From an uncultured Ruminococcus sp. (GTDB lineage Bacteria > Bacillota > Clostridia > Oscillospirales > Acutalibacteraceae): DNA of 44,941 bases. Shown piece after piece: positions 33,706-42,352 of the stretch. How positions within the stretch are numbered: position 1 is the stretch's first letter; every line of letters starts with the position of its first letter. A model generated the notes under the pieces. That model saw only the letters and a program-made list of their open reading frames with translations. It had not been told where the DNA came from and did not search any database. The translations under genes were made by a program, and so were the position numbers. The DNA is taken from contig CACYDO010000120.1 in the NCBI GenBank assembly GCA_902773165.1, positions 1 to 44,941 of the forward strand. Reading direction: 5' to 3'.

Positions 33706-33734
33706 TTGACATAACACCGGGAACAATGTAAAAT
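33706..33734 (+). promoter_or_regulatory. Promoter of the orphan binding-protein gene
   Basis: TTGACA (33706-33711), 17 bp, TAAAAT (33729-33734). It gives a leader of about 235 bases, long for a single gene. Confidence 0.8.
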
Positions 33735-33809
33735 AGATATGTTGAAAAGCTGAAGATCTGCGTAAATTAACGCGTATATCGCTTTACATCATAATAAAAC
33801 GTATTCAAC

Positions 33810-33868
33810 GCGCTTTACCGAAAAGCACCTCTGCCGAATTATCTGCAAAAGTGCCGACGGTAAAGCGC
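33810..33868 (+). promoter_or_regulatory. Structured element in the leader of the binding-protein gene
   Basis: GCGCTTTACCG (33810-33820) pairs perfectly with CGGTAAAGCGC (33858-33868). Inside, GCAC (33825-33828) can pair with GTGC (33851-33854). There is no T-run, so it is not a simple terminator. It lacks the cobalamin riboswitch boxes and matches no class I know. Confidence 0.5.
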
Positions 33869-33974
33869 TAATTGTGAACTTAATGCCGCATTGGATTTAT
33901 AAAGACAATATTTTTATTTATATACAGAACAGTAAAAGGCGGCTGATGCTGCCGATGAAATCGGAGGAAATCGT

Positions 33975-35204
33975 ATGAAAAGGATAGCTGCCGTAATTTT
34001 AGCGATCGGCATGTTGCTTTCGGCGACTTCATGCAATATGATAGTTAAGGAAGGGGAGGAGCAGTTCGACTACCCCGTTACGATCGGAAATCTTGTTTTG
34101 GAGCAGGCGCCGCAGAATATCGCGGTGCTGAGCGAGAATATTGCCGATGTCGTTATCACCTGTGGATTAGACGGCAAGCTTGCCGCTCGCAGTGATTCAT
34201 GCACGCAGGAATCTTTGTCAATACTTCCGTCGGTAGGAACTCCGGACAGCCCCGACATAGGCGGTTTGCAGCAGCTTGGCGTTGACCTGGTGCTTGCCGA
34301 TTGCAGTCTTAGCGATGAATCGGCGGAAAGGCTTGAAACGCTTGGGATAAATTCCCTTATCATAAAGCCTGCAAATGATATTACCTCATTGAGCAAGCTG
34401 TACAACAATGTCGCTGCCGCAGCAGCAGGCGGATATAACGGAAAAATGCAGGCGATGAGCAGCTTTGAAGCTCTTCGCGGTTCACTTGATACTATCAAGG
34501 CGAATACTTCTGAAAGCAACGTCGTTGCAACTACGTGCTATATTTATGATCTCGGTGAAGACGAATGCACAGTTGCTTACGGCAATGATTTTGCAAATCA
34601 GCTTTTTGAATATGCTTCTCTTACGAATATCGCAGCAGCCGATGATGACGGCGTTATCGGGATCGATACGCTTTTAAAGGGCAATCCCGACAGTATTTTC
34701 TGCGACACAGGCGTTTACGAAAAGCTTGCCGAAAACAAAGATCTTAAATCGCTTAAAGCGCTGACAGGCGGCACTGTTTATGAGCTGCCAAAAAAATATC
34801 TTAGTCTGCAAGGGTCGACCTGCGTTCAGACAACAGATTATATCGCTGCAAAAACTCACAAGGATTACGAGCAAACTCAGGGCTGGCCGGAGGAATTCAG
34901 CGCAAAGAAGACCGAGCCGCCATATGTTGCGCCTTTTGAGCCTAAAAAGGGTATATTCTACACCGTTGGCGAAAACTATGAGCCTATCAAGGCGATCGAG
35001 GAAAGACTTATTGGTCTGGGATATATGGAAGGCAGTGCCGACACAATGTTTACCGCAGAAACAGCGGAAGCTATCAGCGCCTTCCAGTCTTCAAACTCGC
35101 TCACCGTTACCGGAATTGCCGATTACGAAACACTGACTGTTCTGCTTTCATCAAAAGCAATTTCAAAATCGGATTCCGAAGAGGTTTCCGTAACGATCGA
35201 CTAA
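33975..35204 (+). CDS. Lipoprotein: ABC substrate-binding-like domain fused to a peptidoglycan-binding domain
   Basis: A 409-residue secreted protein. The signal peptide ends in a lipobox-like LSATSC, so it is likely lipid-anchored at C20. Residues about 30-310 resemble class III periplasmic binding proteins (BtuF/FhuD type): PQNIAVLSENIADVVITCGL, then GLQQLGVDLVLAD and GIDTLLKGNPDSIF. Residues about 325-395 resemble PG_binding_1 (IKAIEERLIGLGYMEG...AISAFQSSNSLTVTG). No permease or ATPase gene is near, so it may not be a transporter part. It may hold a ligand at the wall. GGAGG precedes the ATG. Confidence 0.75.
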   Translation: MKRIAAVILAIGMLLSATSCNMIVKEGEEQFDYPVTIGNLVLEQAPQNIAVLSENIADVVITCGLDGKLAARSDSCTQESLSILPSVGTPDSPDIGGLQQLGVDLVLADCSLSDESAERLETLGINSLIIKPANDITSLSKLYNNVAAAAAGGYNGKMQAMSSFEALRGSLDTIKANTSESNVVATTCYIYDLGEDECTVAYGNDFANQLFEYASLTNIAAADDDGVIGIDTLLKGNPDSIFCDTGVYEKLAENKDLKSLKALTGGTVYELPKKYLSLQGSTCVQTTDYIAAKTHKDYEQTQGWPEEFSAKKTEPPYVAPFEPKKGIFYTVGENYEPIKAIEERLIGLGYMEGSADTMFTAETAEAISAFQSSNSLTVTGIADYETLTVLLSSKAISKSDSEEVSVTID

Positions 35205-35300
35205 GTCGGCATGCACCGACAGGCAGTTCCGGCGGCGTGTCGCCGCTCACTGTTCCGATTATACTATGAGGTGACGGGAAATTGGTTTCCGCGCCGATAG
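35205..35300 (-). repeat. Dispersed hairpin repeat, copy G (two modules)
   Basis: Read on the minus strand it starts TATCGGCGCGGAAACCAATT, then ATAATCGGAAC, five bases, GCGGCG-ACA-CGCCGC, then GGAAC, five bases and GTCGGT-GCAT-GCCGAC. The last base of the last hairpin touches the TAA stop (35202-35204) of the lipoprotein gene. It carries one module of each loop type. Confidence 0.9.
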
Positions 35301-35352
35301 TATCATTAATGATCAGTCTGATATTATATTTTTAATTATTATAATTATTCTG

Positions 35353-35390
35353 GATTTCCGTGAGAGTTGTTTTCTCACGGGAATTTTTTT
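35353..35390 (+). terminator. Terminator upstream of gdhA
   Basis: ATTTCCGTGAGA pairs with TCTCACGGGAAT around a short loop, then TTTTTTT. It likely ends the lipoprotein transcript. Confidence 0.85.
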
Positions 35391-35464
35391 GGAGAAAAAT
35401 AATCTGTGATGTTCGTGTGAAAATGTTGACTATGACTCAAATGAATGAGAGTAAGTTCATTATT

Positions 35465-35498
35465 TTGCAATATTATATGTGAAAAATTGCAATATTAT
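35465..35498 (+). promoter_or_regulatory. Pair of 12-bp direct repeats upstream of gdhA
   Basis: TTGCAATATTAT occurs at 35465-35476 and again at 35487-35498, 22 bases apart (two helix turns). A third TTGCAAT is the -35 box of the gdhA promoter. The spacing suggests a regulator binding to one face of the DNA. The regulator is unknown. Confidence 0.5.
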
Positions 35499-35571
35499 TT
35501 TAAAATCCTGCTTTTTACGGAGAAATTTACAGCTTTTTTGAATTTTTTTCAAAAAAAATTGAAATTGCCTA

Positions 35572-35600
35572 TTGCAATTTCACTTAGATAGTGCTATACT
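35572..35600 (+). promoter_or_regulatory. gdhA promoter
   Basis: TTGCAA (35572-35577), 17 bp, TATACT (35595-35600) with TGC before it (extended -10). A- and T-tracts just upstream (35535-35559) may be an UP element. The leader is about 50 bases. Confidence 0.8.
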
Positions 35601-35658
35601 CTAAGGGTAGTCTTCAACTGAATATATTTCAGTTAATTTTTTGTGGAGGATGATTACA

Positions 35659-37011
35659 ATGGCATTGAAAAATGAGTATTTGGTAAATCTTCTTGAAACA
35701 GTTAAGAAGCGCAATGCAGGCGAGCCTGAGTTCCTTCAGACTGTAACAGAGGTATTTGAAAGCATCGAGCCCGTGATCGACCAGCGCCCCGACCTTATTG
35801 AGTCCGGCGTAATGGAGCGTATTGTAGAGCCCGAAAGACAGATCATGTTCAGAGTTCCGTGGGTTGATGACAACGGCAAGGTTCAGGTAAACCGCGGATT
35901 CAGAGTTCAGTTCAACTCTGCGATCGGTCCTTACAAGGGCGGTCTTCGCTTCCACCCCTCCGTATATCTTGGTATCGTTAAGTTCTTAGGCTTTGAGCAG
36001 ATCTTCAAGAACAGCCTTACATCGCTTCCCATGGGCGGCGGCAAGGGCGGCTCTGACTTTGACCCGAAGGGCAAGTCTGACGCTGAGGTTATGCGTTTCT
36101 GCCAGAGCTTTATGACAGAGCTTTATCGTCACATCGGACCGAACCTTGATGTTCCGGCAGGCGACATCGGCGTAGGCGGCAGAGAGATCGGTTTCCTCTT
36201 TGGTCAGTACAAGCGTCTTAAGAATGATTTCTCGGGCGTTCTCACAGGCAAGGGCCTTGAGTACGGCGGATCTCTTATCCGTCCTGAGGCAACAGGCTAC
36301 GGCGCAGTTTATTATACACAGAATATGCTCAACTACTTCAAGGACGAGGTTAAGGGCAAGACATTCGTAGTATCCGGCTTCGGTAACGTTGCTTGGGGTA
36401 CAATCAAGAAGGTAAACGAGCTTGGCGGCAAGGTAGTTACAATTTCCGGCCCTGACGGCTATGTTTACGATCCCGATGGCATCAGCACAGACGAGAAGGT
36501 AGATTACCTCCTCGAGATGAGAGCTTCCTGCCGTGACTGCGTTAAGGATTACGCAGATAAGTTCGGCGCTCAGTTCTTCCCGGGCGAGAAGCCGTGGGGC
36601 GTTAAGGCTGACGTTCTCATGCCCTGCGCAACTCAGAACGAGGTTGGCATGGCAGAGGCTGAGAAGATCGTTGCTAACGGCGTTAAGTACTACGTTGAGG
36701 TTGCTAATATGCCTACTTCCAACGAAGCAGTTGCATACCTCAAGGAGAACGGCGTTATCGTTGCTCCTTCTAAGGCAGTAAACGCAGGCGGCGTTGCAGT
36801 TTCCGGTCTTGAGATGTCTCAGAACTCCATGCGTTACAACTGGACAGCAGAAGAGGTTGACGAGAAGCTTAAGGGCATTATGGCTAACATCTTCAATGCA
36901 AGCGTTGAAGCAGCTAACAAGTATGGTCTTGGCGACGACCTCGTAGCAGGCGCTAACATCGCAGGCTTCCTCAAGGTTGCAGAGGCTATGAAGGCTCAGG
37001 GTGTAGTTTGA
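35659..37011 (+). CDS. gdhA: NADP-type glutamate dehydrogenase
   Basis: A 450-residue hexameric-type enzyme making glutamate from 2-oxoglutarate and ammonia, a main ammonia-assimilation route in gut Ruminococcaceae. The ATG at 35659 has TGGAGGA at 35644-35650. Substrate and catalytic lysines lie in PYKGGLRFHPS and GGGKGGSDFDPKGKSD. The dinucleotide fold is VSGFGNVAWGT. Length and sequence fit the bacterial 450-residue class (usually NADPH). Strong codon bias and a strong promoter point to high expression. NADP use is inferred from the family. Confidence 0.95.
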   Translation: MALKNEYLVNLLETVKKRNAGEPEFLQTVTEVFESIEPVIDQRPDLIESGVMERIVEPERQIMFRVPWVDDNGKVQVNRGFRVQFNSAIGPYKGGLRFHPSVYLGIVKFLGFEQIFKNSLTSLPMGGGKGGSDFDPKGKSDAEVMRFCQSFMTELYRHIGPNLDVPAGDIGVGGREIGFLFGQYKRLKNDFSGVLTGKGLEYGGSLIRPEATGYGAVYYTQNMLNYFKDEVKGKTFVVSGFGNVAWGTIKKVNELGGKVVTISGPDGYVYDPDGISTDEKVDYLLEMRASCRDCVKDYADKFGAQFFPGEKPWGVKADVLMPCATQNEVGMAEAEKIVANGVKYYVEVANMPTSNEAVAYLKENGVIVAPSKAVNAGGVAVSGLEMSQNSMRYNWTAEEVDEKLKGIMANIFNASVEAANKYGLGDDLVAGANIAGFLKVAEAMKAQGVV

Positions 37012-37183
37012 TTTTAAACTGATATACACGAGTTGTTAGTGTGTATTCCTATGTGCCTTATAGCTACGGATAGTTGGTATCATCGTTATATAGGCTTTAA
37101 CGCTTTACGTGAATCAATGTAAAATATCCGTACAAATGCATATAAATATTTGCTAATAAAATCTCCATAATAAACACTCTTTG

Positions 37184-37228
37184 TATCCGCTCACGGTTTG
37201 CTCCTATGACCGTGGGCGGATATCTTTC
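37184..37228 (+). terminator. Likely gdhA terminator
   Basis: TATCCGCTCACGGT (37184-37197) pairs with ACCGTGGGCGGATA (37209-37222), followed by TCTTTCT. The stem is long and GC-rich; the T-run is modest. Confidence 0.65.
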
Positions 37229-37314
37229 TGCTTGTAAACAAAAAAATCGTCATTTTACTGAATTTAAGATGATATTTCTGTTCAAAACAGAGAAAATATT
37301 GTAATGTTTGACAC

Positions 37315-37343
37315 TTGTTAACAATGTTTTTATGTGATAAAAT
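37315..37343 (+). promoter_or_regulatory. Promoter of the surface-polymer cassette
   Basis: TTGTTA (37315-37320), 17 bp, TAAAAT (37338-37343) with TGTGA just upstream. The first gene starts 38 bases on. Confidence 0.6.
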
Positions 37344-37380
37344 AATATTAACAGAAAATCGATACTTTGGGGGAGAAAGA

Positions 37381-38565
37381 ATGGGTCATTCAAAACGCAG
37401 TACCGAAGCTTTCAAAAGCAAAGCAAAAAAGGCAGATAAGCCGGAATTCTCTAAAAGAGACACGGCGGTCGTTAAGGGAATGGCTATTTTGTTTCTTGTA
37501 GCTTACCATTGTTTTTCTTCAAAGGAACGTTTGAACGGATGTGACGTCAGCTTTTATCCGCTTTCGCAGGAGATATGCTTTAAAATCTTTGAAAGCATGA
37601 ATATCTGCGTAGGAATGTTCGCGTTTTTATCTGCATACGGTCTGACAAAGACCATGAAATTTAAAAATCCGCTCCTTAACACAACTGCTAAGGAAAATAC
37701 GGAGTTTGTTACAAAAAGAACTGTCTCCCTGATCGGAGCATTTTTTATGCCGTTTGTTATAGGGCTGACAACATCGCTTTTTATAAAGCACTATAATCCG
37801 TATGGTCAGGGTGCGGCAAAGATATTAAACATCATTCTTGATATGCTCGGACTTGCCGGGCTTCTGCACACGCCTTTGCTAATAGGAACATGGTGGTACA
37901 TGAGCTTTGCTCTTGTTATTATTTTTCTGATTCCGTTTACAGTTGCTCTTTACAAAAAATTCGGAGTTCTGTGTCTGATACCTTACGCAGTTCTGCCGGT
38001 GCTGTTTTATCATGAGTTTATAAGCAGTGACAAGCTCGATAATATGACGCGCTGGCTGCTGACGATTCCTGTTGGCGTGATTTTTGCCGACTGCGATATT
38101 CTTGAAAAATGTAAACAGAGCAGCCTGGTAAAAAACAGAGTGCTAAGCAAGCTTATCAAGCTAGTTATTTTCACTGCTGTTCTGATCATTATGCTAAAGC
38201 TCAGGAATTATTCATGGGGCAAGGAGAAGTTTTATTACTACATAAGCACCATCGTTCCTGTGTTTTTTGTATATTATATGTATGAATTCATCACAGATAT
38301 CCCCGTGCTGAATTCCGTGCTTGCTTTTTTGGGAAAGCACTCTTCAAATATTTTCTTTATGCACACGTTCATCAGGGCAATATGGTTTCCGAAATTTACG
38401 TATTCATTCGGACATGCCTTTTTTACATACATTTTTATGTTGGGATTTTCGCTTGCAATATCAATGGCTATAATGGAAATTCAAAAGCTTCTTGGCTGGG
38501 ATAAATTAATTAAGAAATTAACGCAAAAAATTCTTTGCTTTGAAAACAAGATGTTTTCATACTGA
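37381..38565 (+). CDS. Membrane acyltransferase (acyltransferase 3 family)
   Basis: A 394-residue integral membrane protein, probably an O-acetyltransferase acting on a surface polymer. The ATG at 37381 has GGGGGAG just upstream. A basic, cytoplasmic N-terminus of about 35 residues is followed by VKGMAILFLVAYHCF, which holds the His of family PF01757. About ten hydrophobic segments follow, with short loops. The acceptor is unknown. It is the first gene of a four-gene run with a Stealth protein, a GT2/CDP-glycerol transferase and a second acyltransferase. Confidence 0.8.
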   Translation: MGHSKRSTEAFKSKAKKADKPEFSKRDTAVVKGMAILFLVAYHCFSSKERLNGCDVSFYPLSQEICFKIFESMNICVGMFAFLSAYGLTKTMKFKNPLLNTTAKENTEFVTKRTVSLIGAFFMPFVIGLTTSLFIKHYNPYGQGAAKILNIILDMLGLAGLLHTPLLIGTWWYMSFALVIIFLIPFTVALYKKFGVLCLIPYAVLPVLFYHEFISSDKLDNMTRWLLTIPVGVIFADCDILEKCKQSSLVKNRVLSKLIKLVIFTAVLIIMLKLRNYSWGKEKFYYYISTIVPVFFVYYMYEFITDIPVLNSVLAFLGKHSSNIFFMHTFIRAIWFPKFTYSFGHAFFTYIFMLGFSLAISMAIMEIQKLLGWDKLIKKLTQKILCFENKMFSY

Positions 38566-38582
38566 TAATCGGAGGAAATGCC

Positions 38583-39578
38583 TTGGAAAAGATAGATTTC
38601 GTCATGATCTGGGTAGACGGAAACGACCCTGCGTGGCAAAGGGAGAAAAATCTTTACGATAAATCAAACAAGAGCGGCGACAGCACCGAGGTGCGCTACC
38701 GCAGTTGGGATAATTTGCAGTATTGGTTTCGCGCGGTAGAAAAATTTGCACCTTGGGTAAATAAGATCCATTTCGTAACATGGGGTCATTTGCCCGAGTG
38801 GCTCGATACAAGCAATCCGAAGCTCAATGTTGTGAACCATAAGGACTATATTCCCGAAAAGTATCTGCCTACGTTCAATGCAAATACGATAGAGCTTAAT
38901 CTGCACAGGATAAAGGGATTAGCGGACCAGTTTGTCTATTTCAACGACGATATGTTTATTACTGCGCCTGTTGAACCGACAGATTTCTTCGACAATGGCA
39001 GACCTCTTGATACGTATGCGCTTGATGCGATCTTCTTTGGAAAAAAAAGTGCGGGACACTTTAACGGCAACGATATCGAGATCATAAACGCTCATTTCGA
39101 TCGCCGTAAGGTCATGAAAAAGGATTTTGCAAAGTGGTTCACGCCGAAAAACGGACTTAAAAGACTTATCAAAACTACGGCCCTTACTCTCTGGCCGTGG
39201 TTCCCTGGAATGTATTACAGCCATTTGCCGAGCAATTTTCTGAAAAGCACATATGAAAAACTCTGGGAGCTTGAGGGCGAGGAACTTGACGCGACCTGCA
39301 GCGATAAATTTCGCACGAAGAGCAACTGTAATCAGTGGCTTATTAAATACTGGCAGCTTGCAGAGGGCATTTGCAAGCCGAAGGGAATTAAGGACGGAAT
39401 GTGCTTCCACATAAAGGATTCCCTTTTTGAAGAAATGCTTGGTGCAATAGAGAAGGGAAAGTACAAGCTTATCTGTATCAATGATACTGTGAATACAAGC
39501 AATTTTGAACTGCAGAAGCAGCAGGTAATTGACGCATTTGAAAAGCTGCTGCCCGAGAAATCGGGTTTTGAGAAGTAA
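38583..39578 (+). CDS. Stealth-family sugar-phosphate transferase
   Basis: A 331-residue cytoplasmic enzyme of the Stealth family, which joins sugar phosphates by phosphodiester links (as in capsule synthesis and eukaryotic GNPTAB). It starts at TTG 38583, six bases after GGAGGA; the nearby ATG at 38578 is out of frame and stops at once. CR1 is IDFVMIWVDGNDPAW at the N-terminus. CR2 includes RYRSWDNLQYWFRAVEKFAPW and later VYFNDDMF. CR3 and CR4 (CNQWLIKYWQLAEG and CINDTVN) are near the end. It is followed by a GT2/CDP-glycerol transferase, so a phosphate-linked polymer is probable. Confidence 0.88.
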   Translation: MEKIDFVMIWVDGNDPAWQREKNLYDKSNKSGDSTEVRYRSWDNLQYWFRAVEKFAPWVNKIHFVTWGHLPEWLDTSNPKLNVVNHKDYIPEKYLPTFNANTIELNLHRIKGLADQFVYFNDDMFITAPVEPTDFFDNGRPLDTYALDAIFFGKKSAGHFNGNDIEIINAHFDRRKVMKKDFAKWFTPKNGLKRLIKTTALTLWPWFPGMYYSHLPSNFLKSTYEKLWELEGEELDATCSDKFRTKSNCNQWLIKYWQLAEGICKPKGIKDGMCFHIKDSLFEEMLGAIEKGKYKLICINDTVNTSNFELQKQQVIDAFEKLLPEKSGFEK

Positions 39579-39594
39579 TGATAAGGAGTTTGTA

Positions 39595-42279
39595 ATGGGA
39601 AAAGAAAAGAAGAAAGAGTACAAGTTTAAATTTTCGATCGTGATCCCCGTGTATAACGTTGAAAATTATCTGAAAGAAACGGTAGATTCGGTAATAAATC
39701 AGACGATCGGTTTTAAGGATAATATCCAGATAATCCTTGTCAATGATGGCAGTCCCGACAACAGCGAGGCTATCTGCAAGGAATATCAGAAAAAATATCC
39801 CGACAACATTGTGTATGTTCTCCAGGAAAACGGCGGAGTTTCGAGTGCACGCAACAACGGTATCAATTATATCGAAGGAAAATACACTAATTTTCTCGAT
39901 TCCGATGACTGCTGGAAAAAGGACGCTCTTAAGCTGATCTATGATTTCTTTGAGGAAAACTATGACGAGATCGACGTTGTTGGCGCAAGAAAGAAGTTCT
40001 TTGACGCTGCAAACGGCTACCATCATCTTGATTACAAATTTCGTGGAACAAGAGTTATTGATCTTCTCTCAAATTACGAGATGATCCAGATGGACGTTAC
40101 CGGCTCTGTTATCAAATCGAGCGCGATAGGCGATATTCGTTTTTCTACCAATCTTAAGTATGGCGAGGACGCACAGTTTATTAACTCCATAATTCTTGAT
40201 AAGTGCAAGATCGGCGTAGTTGCTGAGGCGATCCACCTTTACAGAAAAAGAGCCGATGAATCGTCCGCACTGCAAAACGAGCTTAAATCGGAAAGCTATT
40301 ATTTCGATTCCCCGAAATATTTCCACAACGATCTTATTCAGCAGTCGCTAAAACGCTACGGCCGCGTGCTTGAATTCATTCAGTATACGGTAATGTACGA
40401 TCTTCGCTGGAGACTCGGCAAGGAGATCGCCGGAATGCTTCCGATCGAGAAGCTTGAGGATTATAAAAATATTATAAATCAAACTCTGTCATACATCGAC
40501 GACAGAATTATCCTTGTTCAGAAAAACATGGGCGTTGGCGCTAAGGTCTACGCTCTGAATATCAAGTATAAAACCGATGTTACAAAGGCTCTTATCAGCG
40601 ATCACGGCAAGCTTTACTACGATAACATCTGTCTGATGAACCTTATGGACGTTCGTTCTCTGCTTATCTTTACCTTCATGGAGATCAAGGACGACGTGCT
40701 GTACATCGAAGGAAAAGATAATCTTTTCCTTAACATTGAGGACTATACCTTTTACGCAAAGCTCAATGGCAAGGTTTACGAGCCTGTTCGCTACAAAACA
40801 GAAAAGTACGATACTCAGATCCTCGGCTTTAAAGCTTTTGAGGGTAAGGGCTTTAAATTTGAGATCCCTGTTAAAAAGGGCAGGGAAGACGGCATTGAGT
40901 TCTTTATTGTATTCAAGAAGACGTATGTTACAAGAATTTACTTTGCAATGGGTAAATTCGCTCATATTCCGTCAAGCGGCAAGGACGCGGGCTTCTACTG
41001 CACAGGCGACTATATTCTTCGTGTAAAGGGCAAGACGCTTAAAATCATTCCCTACAAAAAGCGCCGTCATCTTAAATATGAGCTGGAATACTGGGATCTT
41101 CTCAGAAAGTCGAAGCGCAGCTATCTTATCAAATCGCGTTTCCTCTATTACCTTATGCGTCCGTTCAATAAGCATGTATGGCTTATTTCAGACCGCCCGA
41201 ACAAGGCAGGCGACAACGGTGAGCATTTCTTCCGTTATGTTCAAAGCGTTCAACACCGCGGTATAAAGCCGTATTTTGTTCTTCAGAAGGACAGCGAGGA
41301 CTACGAGAAGATGTCTAAGGTCGGCAAGATCATCGACTTTGATTCCGTTAAGTTCCGCCTTATGACGCTGCAAAGCGAAAATGTCATTTCATCTCAGGCG
41401 AGCGAATATGTGCTCAATCCTTACGGCGGCGATTACAAATTCATGTCCGACCTGTACAACTACAATTTCGTATTTTTACAGCATGGTATTACAAAAGACG
41501 ATATTTCGGGCTGGCTTAATAAGACGAACAAAAATATCAAGCTTTTTGTAACTGCCGGAAAGCCGGAATACAAGTCTATCATTGACGGCGAGTATTTCTA
41601 CGATGAAGAAGTTGTAAGACTGACAGGCTTCCCGAGATTTGACAACCTTGCAAGAATGGCAAAGGACGTTAAGAAAAAGATCCTTATCATTCCTACATGG
41701 CGTAAAACTCTCGATAAGTGCGTTGACCCGAAAACCGATACCAGTGTTTATTACGATAAGTTTAAGGAAAGCGATTTCTTTGCGTTCTATAACGGTCTTA
41801 TCAACAACGAAAAGCTCATTTCCTGCATGAAAAAGCACGGCTATGAGGGCTTGTTCTGCCTTCATCCGCTTTTTGCACAGCAGTATGTTGATTTCACCGA
41901 AAATGACGTTTTCAAGGTAAATCACGGCTATGTTGATTATCAGACTCAGTTCGCTCAGTCTGCTCTCCTCGTTACAGACTTCTCCAGCGTATTCTTCGAT
42001 TTCGGTTACCTGAAAAAGCCTGTTGTATATTCTCAGTTCGATAAGGACGAGTTCTTTAAGGGTCACTCATACTCCGAGGGCTATTTCAGCTACGAAGACA
42101 ATGGCTTCGGACCTGTTTGCCGCGATCTTGAAAGCACTGTAAACGCGATCTGCGGTTACATTGAGAACGACTGCAAAAACAGTGAAAAATATATCAAGAG
42201 GATTGAGGATTTCTACCCGTTCTTTGACGACAACAGCTGTAAGAGAGTATACGATGACGTACTCAGACTCAGTGAATAA
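39595..42279 (+). CDS. Bifunctional GT2 glycosyltransferase / CDP-glycerol glycerophosphotransferase
   Basis: An 894-residue fusion. The ATG at 39595 follows AAGGAG. Residues about 12-230 are a GT-A family 2 glycosyltransferase: FSIVIPVYNVENYL, VNDGS (near 49) and DSDD (near 101). A middle region of about 300 residues has beta-rich sequence without a clear family. From about 530 to the end it resembles CDP-glycerol glycerophosphotransferases (TagF/TagB type): QHGITKDD, PTWRKTLD (near 700), HPLF and TDFSSVFFDF (near 795). It likely adds a sugar and polyol-phosphate units to a teichoic acid-like polymer. The end uses highly biased codons. A hairpin follows its stop. Confidence 0.88.
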   Translation: MGKEKKKEYKFKFSIVIPVYNVENYLKETVDSVINQTIGFKDNIQIILVNDGSPDNSEAICKEYQKKYPDNIVYVLQENGGVSSARNNGINYIEGKYTNFLDSDDCWKKDALKLIYDFFEENYDEIDVVGARKKFFDAANGYHHLDYKFRGTRVIDLLSNYEMIQMDVTGSVIKSSAIGDIRFSTNLKYGEDAQFINSIILDKCKIGVVAEAIHLYRKRADESSALQNELKSESYYFDSPKYFHNDLIQQSLKRYGRVLEFIQYTVMYDLRWRLGKEIAGMLPIEKLEDYKNIINQTLSYIDDRIILVQKNMGVGAKVYALNIKYKTDVTKALISDHGKLYYDNICLMNLMDVRSLLIFTFMEIKDDVLYIEGKDNLFLNIEDYTFYAKLNGKVYEPVRYKTEKYDTQILGFKAFEGKGFKFEIPVKKGREDGIEFFIVFKKTYVTRIYFAMGKFAHIPSSGKDAGFYCTGDYILRVKGKTLKIIPYKKRRHLKYELEYWDLLRKSKRSYLIKSRFLYYLMRPFNKHVWLISDRPNKAGDNGEHFFRYVQSVQHRGIKPYFVLQKDSEDYEKMSKVGKIIDFDSVKFRLMTLQSENVISSQASEYVLNPYGGDYKFMSDLYNYNFVFLQHGITKDDISGWLNKTNKNIKLFVTAGKPEYKSIIDGEYFYDEEVVRLTGFPRFDNLARMAKDVKKKILIIPTWRKTLDKCVDPKTDTSVYYDKFKESDFFAFYNGLINNEKLISCMKKHGYEGLFCLHPLFAQQYVDFTENDVFKVNHGYVDYQTQFAQSALLVTDFSSVFFDFGYLKKPVVYSQFDKDEFFKGHSYSEGYFSYEDNGFGPVCRDLESTVNAICGYIENDCKNSEKYIKRIEDFYPFFDDNSCKRVYDDVLRLSE

Positions 42280-42292
42280 TACTGCAAAAACA

Positions 42293-42322
42293 CGCTCCCT
42301 GCACCGGACGGACAGGGAGCGC
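42293..42322 (+). terminator. Hairpin between the fusion gene and the second acyltransferase
   Basis: CGCTCCCTG (42293-42301) pairs with CAGGGAGCG (42313-42321) around an 11-base loop. Only a scattered T-rich stretch follows, so it may be a partial terminator or RNA stabiliser. Confidence 0.5.
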
Positions 42323-42352
42323 ATATATTTATTATTTTGAGGGGGTCATAAT

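Larger units (their letters stand above)
37012..37380 (+). other. gdhA-acyltransferase gap
   Basis: No gene. Contains a strong hairpin (37184-37222) and the promoter for the surface-polymer genes. The first 170 bases show nothing recognisable. Confidence 0.6.

Noticed and set aside
33740..33974. Cobalamin riboswitch before the BtuF-like gene
   Set aside because: The leader has stems but lacks the B12-box and the other conserved blocks of that class.
35986..37029. 347-codon minus-strand open frame opposite gdhA
   Set aside because: It is an artefact of strong codon bias in gdhA; no domain or ribosome site is seen.
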